Positions 15,768-24,038 of a stretch of DNA of 27,959 bases are shown piece after piece. The DNA comes from CAJXZP01 sp049606935 (GTDB lineage Bacteria > Bacteroidota > Bacteroidia > Flavobacteriales_G > Salibacteraceae). The stretch is taken from contig JBMYWA010000025.1 in NCBI GenBank assembly GCA_049606935.1, positions 1-27,959 on the forward strand, written 5' to 3'. Each line of letters starts with the position of its first letter. Position 1 is the first letter of the stretch. The notes beneath the pieces were generated by a model. That model had not been told where the DNA came from, searched no databases, and saw only the letters and a list, made by a program, of their open reading frames with translations. The translations under genes and the position numbers were made by a program.

Positions 15768-17012
15768 ATGAAAATTTACCTAAAATTATTCAAGGAGAGT
15801 GTCGCTTTTTCGCTTACTGCTTTGGCTACGAATAAATTAAGAACAATACTTTCTTTACTCGGAATTACTATTGGTATATTTTCAATTATAACCGTTTTCA
15901 CATTAGTTGATTCTTTAGAATTAAAAATTAGAAGCAGCGTAGAAGATTTAGGCGACAATGTGATTTTCGTTCAAAAGTGGCCTTGGCAATTTGGAGGCGC
16001 CTATAACTGGTGGGATTACATGTCAAGACCATATCCACAGCCATCAGAGCAAATAGCCATTGAAGAACAAAGTGAAAACGCAGAAGGCAGTGCCTTTACC
16101 TGCAATTTTGCCAGAACAGTGAAATTCAACACCAACAGTGTAGAAGAAACCATAATTGTTGGTGCATCGAAAGGATACGATAAGGTTAGAAACTTTGAGG
16201 TAGAGAAAGGACGGTATTTTACGGATAAAGAAATAATTGGAGGCTCTAATGTTTGTGTACTTGGAGACCAAATTGCTTTTGATCTTTTTGGCTTCACCTC
16301 GCCTTTGAATAAAGTAATTAAGATTGGAGGGAGAAAGGCAAAAGTCATTGGCGTTTTTAAGCGCGAAGGAGAAAGCATGATTGGTTTTTCACTAGACCCA
16401 TATGTTGTTTTAAACTTAAACTATGCCCGAACAATGGTCAACGTACGCTCATCAAGAGTAGACCCCACCATTTATGTTAAGGCGAAAGAAGGAGTGCAAA
16501 ATGCTGCATTAATGGATGAATTAACGGGGATTATGCGTTCTCAAAGAAGATTGAAGCCAAAAGAAAAAAATGATTTTGCCTTGAATGAAATCAGCATTAT
16601 TTCGGAAGGTTTTGACGGGTTCTTTGGATTTATTCATGTTTTAGGGTCGGTAATTGGAGGTTTCTCTATTGTGGTAGGTGCTGTAAGTATTGCCAACATA
16701 ATGTTTGTTTCGGTTCGAGAAAGAACTCGAATCATTGGTATTCAAAAAGCGCTTGGCGCAAAAAACGGATTTATCCTTTTTCAATTTTTGAGTGAATCTG
16801 TTATTCTCTCTTTAATTGGAGGACTTATTGGATTAATACTAATAGCACTATTGGCTGTTGGAATAAACATCAGTACAGATTATGAAATAGTTATGACTCT
16901 AAGTAATATTTCATTGGGCATCACTATTTCTGTAATTATTGGAGTTATTGCTGGAGTAATACCAGCTTGGCAAGCAGCCAGAAAAGATCCGGTTGAAGCA
17001 ATTAGAAGTTAA
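15768..17012 (+). CDS. MacB/FtsX-type ABC transporter permease
   Basis: The 414-residue membrane subunit has one N-terminal helix (about 24-50, LRTILSLLGITIGIFSIITV), a large periplasmic MacB-like domain (about 55-280), and three C-terminal helices (about 285-310, 345-368, 375-400) forming the FtsX domain. It closes with the family tail PAWQAARKDPVEAIR. Such permeases work with a cytoplasmic MacB/LolD-like ATPase in mechanotransmission or efflux, but no ATPase or membrane-fusion protein gene is adjacent. The substrate is unknown. The gene is divergent from purH and preceded by the double palindrome. Confidence 0.88.
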   Translation: MKIYLKLFKESVAFSLTALATNKLRTILSLLGITIGIFSIITVFTLVDSLELKIRSSVEDLGDNVIFVQKWPWQFGGAYNWWDYMSRPYPQPSEQIAIEEQSENAEGSAFTCNFARTVKFNTNSVEETIIVGASKGYDKVRNFEVEKGRYFTDKEIIGGSNVCVLGDQIAFDLFGFTSPLNKVIKIGGRKAKVIGVFKREGESMIGFSLDPYVVLNLNYARTMVNVRSSRVDPTIYVKAKEGVQNAALMDELTGIMRSQRRLKPKEKNDFALNEISIISEGFDGFFGFIHVLGSVIGGFSIVVGAVSIANIMFVSVRERTRIIGIQKALGAKNGFILFQFLSESVILSLIGGLIGLILIALLAVGINISTDYEIVMTLSNISLGITISVIIGVIAGVIPAWQAARKDPVEAIRS

Positions 17013-17053
17013 AACCAACCCGCATAAAAAACCAATGACTATATTAATTCCTT

Positions 17054-17506
17054 CTAAACCCCAAATTGTTTTAGATGGTGATCATTGTGTTTGTAAAAAG
17101 AGTTACTCCATTCTTTGACTGTTAAAACACCAAAAGAATTGGACTCTTTTCCTTCAAAATAGTCTTCTCCTAATTTTTGAGTCTTATGAATAAAGTCAAC
17201 TAACCGTGTTTTTTCAGTTTCAAAATCTTTATCAGACTTGATAATAAATTGCGGGGCTGTTCTAGAATTTTTAGGATAGGGCTTGGGGCCCACAACTCCA
17301 TTTTTTACAAATAAATTCAGTAAAAATTTCTTTATTCCCGCAGCTTTTGGGTGTTCATCAGAATAGGCCATTTCATATTGCACATTTAAATGAGCAAACA
17401 TCTTTGCCGCGTCCATTTTACCCCAAAGAGGTTTAGAGTCGGCCGAAAGCCTATTAATTCTTGCTAACATTTCATCTACATCCTTCGCTAAAAAAACACT
17501 TTTCAT
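17054..17506 (-). CDS. DUF1569 family protein (DinB-like fold)
   Basis: The 150-residue protein without signal peptide or membrane helix has the pattern of DUF1569, a relative of the DinB/YfiT four-helix proteins: LWGKMDAAKMFAHLN near residues 28-42 and a C-terminal EWSNSFYKHNDHHLKQFGV. The histidines in AHLN and HNDHH are candidate metal ligands, as in DinB-like proteins. The function is unknown. It starts 3 bases after the S9 peptidase stop, so it is the last gene of the minus-strand run starting at 23970. The convergent gap to the ABC permease (41 bases) shows no clear hairpin. Confidence 0.78.
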   Translation of the reverse strand: MKSVFLAKDVDEMLARINRLSADSKPLWGKMDAAKMFAHLNVQYEMAYSDEHPKAAGIKKFLLNLFVKNGVVGPKPYPKNSRTAPQFIIKSDKDFETEKTRLVDFIHKTQKLGEDYFEGKESNSFGVLTVKEWSNSFYKHNDHHLKQFGV

Positions 17507-17509
17507 AAT

Positions 17510-20377
17510 TTAGTTGTTTGATTTTTTGGTTTCGAAACCGTAATCCTTTCCTTTATCAACCGCAGGCACACCTTCTTTCATCCATTTAGGCATGGGTGCA
17601 TCTTTAAGGTAGTGATTAAAGAATTGAAACATTCTACGACTCAAATCTAAGCGATTTGGCATTTTACGCAAATTATGTTGCTCATTATTATACACTAATA
17701 ACCAAGCTGGCTTTTGCAATCTACGCATTCCCATAAACATTTCTATTCCTTGATAGTAAGGCACTGCTCCATCCTTATCGTTATGCATTATCAATAACGG
17801 AGTGGTCACATTTGGCAAATGAAAAACCGGTGAATTCTCTACATATAAATCATGTCCATCCCAAAGGTTTTCACCAATTCTACTTTGTGTTTTTTCGTAT
17901 TGAAACTCTCTACTCATACCAGAACCCCAACGTATTCCTCCATATGCGGAAGTCATATTACTTACCGGAGCTCCTGCCATGGCTGCGGCAAACATATTTG
18001 TTTGAGTAACAATATAAGCCACTTGATAACCTCCCCAACTTTGCCCTTGAATAGCCATTCTATCTCCATCTACATACGGCATTTTTTTTAGTGAATTTGC
18101 GCCACTAACAACGGCATTTAAACCATCTTTACCCGGATGGCCTGTACCATAATGAATATCTGGAATTAACACGATGTAGTTATTACTTGTGTACAAAGGA
18201 ACAGCCACCGTAGAATGTGATGGTCTAAAACTTCTATACGAATATTCAGAGCTAAAATATTTCTCGTAGAAATAAATCATTACCGGGTACTGTTTTGTGG
18301 AATCAAAGTTTTCAGGATAAAACAATAATCCCTTTTGGTCCTCCCCATTTTCATCCTTCCAATAATGCTTGGTTACACTTCCCCACAAAACCTCTCTTTG
18401 TTCTGGCAAAGCATCAGAAATAACCACTGTATTCTCAAATTGTTTCGCAATTGAATTTCCGTTATCCAATTTAGTATACACCAAATCTGGATATTTCTGA
18501 AAACTCATTGGGCGGTAATAAAAACGGTTCACATTGTTTGCCTTAGAAACTTGGTAAATGGATTGCTCGCCATAAGACAATCGTGTTATGTCGCCATTTA
18601 AAGGGCTCCTCAGTAATAAACCAGCTTCATTGGTTTCCAGATCTCTTACAGATAACATCATTACGGAGTCCAAATTCAAATACGGCTCATCATAATCAAA
18701 AACTTTGATGTTTACTCTCCAGTTTTCTTTATCTGCTTCTCCGTTTGTAATGGATTGGGGAGCTTTTATTCCTGTTGGATCCACTTTCCAAATATCATAT
18801 TTAGTGTTAATCAGAATCCATTCTTCTGATTCTACCCATCCTGTTACTCCTAAACCAAAAGGATGAGCGGGTATTTCAGACTCTAAATTTGCTAGAATTT
18901 GCCCCTGGTTGGTCAATGATTTTGAAATTAACACTTCTTTTCCTGCATCAATATCAATACAATACCACGCGCTCTCCTCTCCATTGAAATACGTAAAGTA
19001 TTTTCCAGAGGGAGACATAGATGTATTGTACCCAACGGCTTTTTTTATCAATACTTTTTCTCCAGTAATTAAATTGATGCGGTAATAATCTCTTAAAAAA
19101 GGAAAATCCCAACTTGTACTTAAATCATAAGATTTAGATTGTGTTAAAAGCGCATAATCATTATCACCATCCATTAACGGACTTATCCAACCCGTAGAGT
19201 CGTTTCCTAATGGAATAACCTTTTGGGCATTAATATTAAACACCGCCAAATAGGTCTTTTTTAAATCTCTTTCCTTACTCAGTAGTTGCATGGGTTGAAT
19301 CTCAATATCTGTCCATGACCATACATCTAAATTTGATTTTTCATCCGAAGGAATAGAATCTTTTGGCTCCTCCATTGGCTTTTCGGCTGTTCCAAAAAAT
19401 ATTTTTTCTCCATTCTTAGAAAAATAAATACGTCCGTTTTCGCTTACAGTGTGTCCTTCAGGTAAATACCTGTTATTGGTGTCAATAATTATTCGTGTAC
19501 CCCTATTTCCTTTAGTGGAGTACATGGCGTAAGCTTTGGCTTCTCCAGTATCTGCCGAATGAATCCAGACAAACTCATCACCTGCCTCATTGAAAGTTGG
19601 CTTCTTTGAAGTGCCTAAACCTATGTATGATGTATCGGTGATGCCTGAGGCATTATTGAACCAATAAACGCCTGTGCTATCAATAGTATCGCCAAAGGAA
19701 CGCACATAACCAATGCTGTTGCCATATTCGGAAATGCTATATTCTATGACATTTTTTACTTGTTTTTTCTCTCCAGTAATAGGGTTAAACATTACCAAAT
19801 CACTTGTTTTTCTTTTTATTGGTTTTTTGGTGCTTTTGGGCTCTTCACCTTTTTTTGATTTTTTCTTTTTCTTTTTCTTTTTTCCGGTAGCAACCGATTT
19901 ATCCTTTTGCGGTTTCTTAAATTGGTAGGTTAGCCAATTACTGCCTTCACTTGATAATTTATGAGATTTTATTCCATCTAATTTCATTAACGTATCCTGC
20001 TCAAAAACGTAAATGGCCAAGGTATCTGAAGGCCATTTTGACTTAGGCACCTCATCTAATTTTAATTTTCGTAGCGAATCAAGTTGGGGTTTTATTAAAA
20101 AAACGATGTAATCGTTCTTTGCCGAAAACTGTGCCTTATACCCTCTTTCAAAGGTTTTTTCAACTCCCGAATCTGGATTCTTCAGGTGCAATATTCCATC
20201 CCCCACATTAGGAAGAACTTGATAAGAAATCCATTTACCGTTATTAGAAATTTTGGAAGCACTTAATCTTTTCCAACCGGGCAAATCATCGGGTGTTAAA
20301 CTTCTTTTTTCTTGAGCAAAGCCAGTTATCATAGCCAATACTGCACAAACAACTACCAATAAATACTTCGTTTTCAT
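17510..20377 (-). CDS. Exported S9 family (prolyl oligopeptidase-like) serine peptidase
   Basis: The 955-residue exported peptidase has a signal peptide (MKTKYLLVVVCAVLAMITGF, cleaved after AQ). A long N-terminal region of beta-propeller-like repeats (about 30-650) is followed by a C-terminal alpha/beta hydrolase domain. The triad is complete: S780 in GQSWGGY, D869 in DKDGAVP and H901 in EQHNL. The residues VSGANSLKKMPYVDGDRMAIQG precede the nucleophile as in other S9 members. An unusual lysine-rich insert, with eight consecutive Lys at 166-173 and more basic residues to about 190, interrupts the N-terminal region. I chose the ATG at 20377 because it opens the signal peptide; the ATG at 20392 adds only five residues. 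The likely role is extracytoplasmic peptide breakdown. Confidence 0.88.
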   Translation of the reverse strand: MKTKYLLVVVCAVLAMITGFAQEKRSLTPDDLPGWKRLSASKISNNGKWISYQVLPNVGDGILHLKNPDSGVEKTFERGYKAQFSAKNDYIVFLIKPQLDSLRKLKLDEVPKSKWPSDTLAIYVFEQDTLMKLDGIKSHKLSSEGSNWLTYQFKKPQKDKSVATGKKKKKKKKSKKGEEPKSTKKPIKRKTSDLVMFNPITGEKKQVKNVIEYSISEYGNSIGYVRSFGDTIDSTGVYWFNNASGITDTSYIGLGTSKKPTFNEAGDEFVWIHSADTGEAKAYAMYSTKGNRGTRIIIDTNNRYLPEGHTVSENGRIYFSKNGEKIFFGTAEKPMEEPKDSIPSDEKSNLDVWSWTDIEIQPMQLLSKERDLKKTYLAVFNINAQKVIPLGNDSTGWISPLMDGDNDYALLTQSKSYDLSTSWDFPFLRDYYRINLITGEKVLIKKAVGYNTSMSPSGKYFTYFNGEESAWYCIDIDAGKEVLISKSLTNQGQILANLESEIPAHPFGLGVTGWVESEEWILINTKYDIWKVDPTGIKAPQSITNGEADKENWRVNIKVFDYDEPYLNLDSVMMLSVRDLETNEAGLLLRSPLNGDITRLSYGEQSIYQVSKANNVNRFYYRPMSFQKYPDLVYTKLDNGNSIAKQFENTVVISDALPEQREVLWGSVTKHYWKDENGEDQKGLLFYPENFDSTKQYPVMIYFYEKYFSSEYSYRSFRPSHSTVAVPLYTSNNYIVLIPDIHYGTGHPGKDGLNAVVSGANSLKKMPYVDGDRMAIQGQSWGGYQVAYIVTQTNMFAAAMAGAPVSNMTSAYGGIRWGSGMSREFQYEKTQSRIGENLWDGHDLYVENSPVFHLPNVTTPLLIMHNDKDGAVPYYQGIEMFMGMRRLQKPAWLLVYNNEQHNLRKMPNRLDLSRRMFQFFNHYLKDAPMPKWMKEGVPAVDKGKDYGFETKKSNN

Positions 20378-20407
20378 ATGCGATACATTCATTTTTTTCT
20401 AAACACT

Positions 20408-21307
20408 TTACACAAAAATTTCAGCAATCATACATCTTGCACTACCACCACCATACAATTCAATAGTTGGTATGGATAAAGTGCATACCTTAGACTTTGA
20501 CTCAATTTTCTCCTTTTGACTCTCATCCAAGGATTTCCATGCGGTTTCTGAACAAACCAAAACAGGATTACCCTGATTCGTTTCAAGCTGAATCATGTTT
20601 CCTGCAAACTGCGTTATTTGATAGTAACTCAGTTCTAGTAGTTCTTTACCAGAAGATTTTATAGTTTTCAAAACTAATTCTCTGTCTTGGTCACCTTTAA
20701 TTGTTTCAAGTCCAATACCTACCAAACCTTGCATTACAAACATAACTACATTTGTATGGTAAACTAGATTATTTTGATGGTCGGTGGAATGGAATCCACA
20801 AATGGTAAAGCCCAAATATTTCGCAACTTTTTCTGCCAATTTTTTATCCGTTCGTTCAGAATGACAGAAATAAATAATTTCTGATGCATGATCAATAACT
20901 AAGCTACCGGTTCCTTCCAAGACACCCTTTGCATCTTTTCTTAAGTCGAAAACATCTACATTATTAAACGATTTCAAAACATCTTCCCGTACTTCAACTT
21001 GTCTATTTGGAACAAGCATGGGGTAAATAAAAACCTGTTTGGACGGATGAGTAGAAACCCAATTATTTGGGAAAACAGCATCTGGTTTTATAGGCTTCAG
21101 CGTATCCTCAAAAACTTGAACAGCAATACCAAAAGTTCGGAGTTTTTCCACTGCATTATCAAATTCGGTTTTTGCCTTTTCTGATATCCTTTGAGCGGAA
21201 TCAAATTTTATTTTAGATTGAAAAGCATTGGTTTCGGCAGTTTCAGGGTTCATTCCAAAACTTGCAGGACGAACCATAAAAACTTTATTTGTAAATCCTT
21301 TCTCCAT
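20408..21307 (-). CDS. ctlX: CtlX-like citrulline/arginine hydrolase (amidinotransferase superfamily)
   Basis: The 299-residue cytosolic enzyme of the arginine deiminase/dimethylargininase fold matches the 'citrulline utilization hydrolase CtlX' pattern: VFMVRPASFGMNPETAETN at the N-terminus, PDAVFPNNWVSTH with the substrate-binding Asp (D76), VLEGTGSLV (E131), the catalytic histidine in YHTNVVMF (H184) and the nucleophile in GGGSARCM (C292). The expected chemistry is hydrolysis at the guanidino or ureido group of arginine-like compounds; which substrate is used cannot be decided. The ATG at 21307 leaves a 7-base gap to the upstream membrane-protein gene; an ATG at 21367 would overlap that gene by 53 bases. 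Confidence 0.85.
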   Translation of the reverse strand: MEKGFTNKVFMVRPASFGMNPETAETNAFQSKIKFDSAQRISEKAKTEFDNAVEKLRTFGIAVQVFEDTLKPIKPDAVFPNNWVSTHPSKQVFIYPMLVPNRQVEVREDVLKSFNNVDVFDLRKDAKGVLEGTGSLVIDHASEIIYFCHSERTDKKLAEKVAKYLGFTICGFHSTDHQNNLVYHTNVVMFVMQGLVGIGLETIKGDQDRELVLKTIKSSGKELLELSYYQITQFAGNMIQLETNQGNPVLVCSETAWKSLDESQKEKIESKSKVCTLSIPTIELYGGGSARCMIAEIFV

Positions 21308-21314
21308 ATTTTTT

Positions 21315-22376
21315 TTAATGAAACAAATGTTTGGATACATGCTCATTATTTCTTCGCCAAATAACATTGTCTATAAAATAATGATGAATATTTATAAAAA
21401 CTGAAAACAAGAACAAAAACAACCCTTCACCAAATAAATCGTGATTATAAGTAACCGTTACATCTAGTATTCTAGGTATCAATTCAAACAAAAGCGCCCC
21501 AGATATTATAGCAATAATTATATAGGTAGCCGCCAATTTAATTCCACCTTGACGTGCTTTTGAGTGCTCATCACCTTCTCTTTTTTTTAGGGCTACCACA
21601 AATGTGAAGTACTGAATAGAGTGAAAAAACGGAATAGCTAAAAAGAAAACAGGATCATATAAAACAGGTAAAAACCAAGCGTATATAGATACAAAACTGA
21701 GAATAGAGTTTAATGGTGGCCAAACTTTGGTTTTAATAATTCGTCTTAAAATCATTATTCCAAAAACTAATAAACTTAATGCCGTTAAGGCATAGGTGGT
21801 ATAAATAGCTTCTTTTGGAAAGCCCAACGAGTAGTACTTTATTCCCCAATAATCGTTTACGGGCATTTCTCCAATATTAAATGACAAGAAGGAAGTAAGC
21901 CAAAGCGCATATAGGTTAAACTTCATGACATTTCGTTCCCAAGCATTGAAGTAGTACTTTTTTAAACTGGAGGTAACCATTACAGCTCCATATGATTGCT
22001 TTACATAATGCCATCCTACAATAACAAACATAAACTCCACGAAATAGGCTAAGGATTCTTGGGTTTGCTGAAAATGCGCCCAAACTATATAAGCTATCAA
22101 TAAAAGAGGCACTATTACTCCTGCCCAAAAGAATTTGAAATCTCTAAATATTTTATCCCAATAATCAATATAGAGCAATTGATAAGAAATGGTGAAATGG
22201 GGATAGTTCACCACAAATGCAACACCGTACAATACCCAACCAATGGTGGTAGATAAATTGGCATCATTAGGGATAAAGAATAGAAAAATGGGCAGAATAA
22301 TTATGGACAATCCTCCAATGGTTAACCAATCGGTTTTAGGAGAAAGCAAAAATGATCTATCCACCGTTCTTCGCAT
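21315..22376 (-). CDS. Uncharacterised polytopic membrane protein with conserved-looking histidine motifs
   Basis: I do not recognise a named family. The 353-residue protein has about eight to nine hydrophobic helices (roughly 15-35, 43-63, 82-100, 110-126, 150-168, 190-210, 222-245, 272-295, 315-335). Histidines recur next to aromatic residues near helix ends: NYPHFTISY, VGWHYVKQSYG, FFHSIQYFTF and, near the C-terminus, INIHHYFIDNVIWRR. The last motif looks like one I have seen in other unnamed membrane proteins. The spacing brings to mind membrane di-metal oxidases or desaturases, but the classical HxxxH/HxxHH set is absent. It sits between nadE (3-base gap) and ctlX (7-base gap), so it is probably co-transcribed with both. 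Confidence 0.72.
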   Translation of the reverse strand: MRRTVDRSFLLSPKTDWLTIGGLSIIILPIFLFFIPNDANLSTTIGWVLYGVAFVVNYPHFTISYQLLYIDYWDKIFRDFKFFWAGVIVPLLLIAYIVWAHFQQTQESLAYFVEFMFVIVGWHYVKQSYGAVMVTSSLKKYYFNAWERNVMKFNLYALWLTSFLSFNIGEMPVNDYWGIKYYSLGFPKEAIYTTYALTALSLLVFGIMILRRIIKTKVWPPLNSILSFVSIYAWFLPVLYDPVFFLAIPFFHSIQYFTFVVALKKREGDEHSKARQGGIKLAATYIIIAIISGALLFELIPRILDVTVTYNHDLFGEGLFLFLFSVFINIHHYFIDNVIWRRNNEHVSKHLFH

Positions 22377-22379
22377 AAA

Positions 22380-23192
22380 TTATTTTAATTCTGGAGGTAT
22401 TTCACATACTGGAATGGGGTTCATTTTATGTTGATTGGCTTTCCAGCGGCCAAAATAAATTGCCCAGACCTCTTTCATTCTTTCCGTTTCAAAAACAGAT
22501 TCAGGAATAGAATTCCCATGCCTTTCTTGCAACAACATGGCTGATTCTAGCTCTGCATATGTTGCTCCAATTTGATCTTCATCCGTTCTTCCATCATCCC
22601 ACAAACCATCTGTTGGTGGTGCCGATAAAATATTCTGATTAACTCCTAAATGTTTTGCTAAATCATATACTTGGGTTTTAAACAAATCAGCTATCGGTGA
22701 AATATCCACTCCGCCATCGCCATATTTGGTAAAAAAACCTACCCCAAAATCTTCTACTTTATTACCCGTTCCTGCCACTAATAAACCTTCTATTCCAGCA
22801 ACTGCGTATAAAGAGGTCATTCTCAATCTAGCTCGGGTATTTCCTAAGGTTAAATTTTTCACTTCCTCTGATTTTTCAATATCAGATTTAGAAGAAAGCT
22901 CCGTTAGAAACAAATCGTAAGTTGAAGTTAAATCTAAAACCAAACTAGAGCAGTTCTCAAATTTTTGAGTCAGGTAATCAATATGTTCTTTACCCCTTGA
23001 AACTTGATCTAACGGCTGATGAATAGGCATCTCCACTAAAACGGTTTTGCATCTGGTAAGCGCACACAACGTACTTGTTACTGCACTATCTATACCACCA
23101 GAAACACCAACAACGAAACCTTTTACTCCGGTTTTTTTAACGTAATTAGATAGCCAGTTAACAATATGTTCTTGAACCGCTTGATGATTCAT
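22380..23192 (-). CDS. nadE: Ammonia-dependent NAD+ synthetase
   Basis: The 270-residue cytosolic enzyme converts deamido-NAD+ to NAD+ with ATP and ammonia. The PP-loop ATP motif SGGIDS occupies residues 31-36. Other family blocks are GNTRARLRMTSLY, AGTGNKVEDFGVGFFTKYGD and GGVDISPIADLFKTQVYDLA. The length matches the short, ammonia-dependent form; there is no N-terminal nitrilase domain for glutamine use. It starts 1 base after the outer-membrane barrel gene and ends 3 bases before the polytopic membrane protein gene. Placement next to gldB/gldC is, from memory, found in other Flavobacteriia. Confidence 0.95.
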   Translation of the reverse strand: MNHQAVQEHIVNWLSNYVKKTGVKGFVVGVSGGIDSAVTSTLCALTRCKTVLVEMPIHQPLDQVSRGKEHIDYLTQKFENCSSLVLDLTSTYDLFLTELSSKSDIEKSEEVKNLTLGNTRARLRMTSLYAVAGIEGLLVAGTGNKVEDFGVGFFTKYGDGGVDISPIADLFKTQVYDLAKHLGVNQNILSAPPTDGLWDDGRTDEDQIGATYAELESAMLLQERHGNSIPESVFETERMKEVWAIYFGRWKANQHKMNPIPVCEIPPELK

Positions 23193-23193
23193 C

Positions 23194-23970
23194 TTAAAAA
23201 ATTATAGCTAGTTGCACTTCAATAAACTTCAATTTGGTTGATAGTTTCTTATCATATACCGGAGCACCATTTTCAATTACCGTGTTTCCGTTTCCATCTA
23301 CCAAGAAGGCTTTACCTTCATCATCGCCCGTACCTGAACCTCGCAAAACATTGGTTAAACCGTTATGATAAGTCACACCAACCCGGTAAAAGGTATTTCC
23401 TGAAATATTTCTTTGAACACCCAATCCTATTATTAAAGAAGATCTAAACCAGTTAATTTGGTCCGACACATCATCTGTTTGTTCATCTATCACTCCGCCA
23501 GAATAGGTATCTGTATATTTCTTTTTAGCATTTACCCTAAATCCAAATTCTGTCCCAAACTCTCCATAATAGGTATTATATCCTATTTCATTTGTTTTTA
23601 ACCGAATGGCAAATGGTACATCTATATAGGTCATCGAGTATTTTGCGTCCGATTTTGATGAATAAACCATTCCACTATTTGAATCTGAATAATAGGAAGG
23701 CTCCACTATTTTACCCGAAGTATGGTTAAATGTAAGCCCAGAAGCTAATGCGTAATTTTTTTCTCCAAACAATCTAAAATCCATTAACAAACCATAAGCA
23801 ATTCCAGCAGAAGTTCCATTACTTTCATAACCATTATTAGAGACTTGCATCCATGAAAAGGTGGGAGAAACCTTAAAAGCTAATGCCACTTTTTTGTCTT
23901 CTTGAGACACTCCATTAACTAGACTTCCAAAAAATAATAAGCCTATTATATAAAATTTAATATTGCGCAT
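23194..23970 (-). CDS. PorT-type outer-membrane beta-barrel protein
   Basis: The 258-residue protein has a signal peptide (MRNIKFYIIGLLFFGSLVNG, cleaved near VSQ) and alternating hydrophobic/polar strands (AGIAYGLLMDFRLF, YALASGLTFNHTSG, YIDVPFAIRLKT, YYGEFGTEFGFRV, SSLIIGLGVQRNI, FYRVGVTYHNG). It ends in KFIEVQLAIIF with a terminal Phe, typical of outer-membrane barrels. The YIDVPFAIRLK strand is the hallmark of the Bacteroidota 'outer membrane beta-barrel / PorT family' domain. It is not clearly PorT itself, a T9SS component, because that domain is widespread. It is the first gene of the minus-strand run and divergent from gldB. Confidence 0.82.
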   Translation of the reverse strand: MRNIKFYIIGLLFFGSLVNGVSQEDKKVALAFKVSPTFSWMQVSNNGYESNGTSAGIAYGLLMDFRLFGEKNYALASGLTFNHTSGKIVEPSYYSDSNSGMVYSSKSDAKYSMTYIDVPFAIRLKTNEIGYNTYYGEFGTEFGFRVNAKKKYTDTYSGGVIDEQTDDVSDQINWFRSSLIIGLGVQRNISGNTFYRVGVTYHNGLTNVLRGSGTGDDEGKAFLVDGNGNTVIENGAPVYDKKLSTKLKFIEVQLAIIF

Positions 23971-23992
23971 AACGTTACCTTGTTCTGTTTTG

Positions 23993-24000
23993 TAGATTTG
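23993..24000 (+). promoter_or_regulatory. Candidate -7 element of the gldB-gldC operon
   Basis: TAGATTTG matches TAnnTTTG exactly and lies 38 bases before the gldB ATG in the 68-base gap shared with the divergent barrel gene. The nearest TTG upstream (23963-23965) is 27 bases away, longer than the usual 17-23, so the -33 part is weak. Confidence 0.38.
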
Positions 24001-24038
24001 CCTTATTAACGGGTAAAAGTAAGGATATATTCAAGCCA

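Noticed and set aside
19713..19928. Plus-strand open frame rich in phenylalanine
   Set aside because: It is the antisense image of the poly-lysine insert in the S9 peptidase gene.
21308..21367. Longer ATG start for the ctlX-like gene
   Set aside because: It would overlap the upstream membrane-protein gene by 53 bases and adds residues not fitting the family N-terminus.
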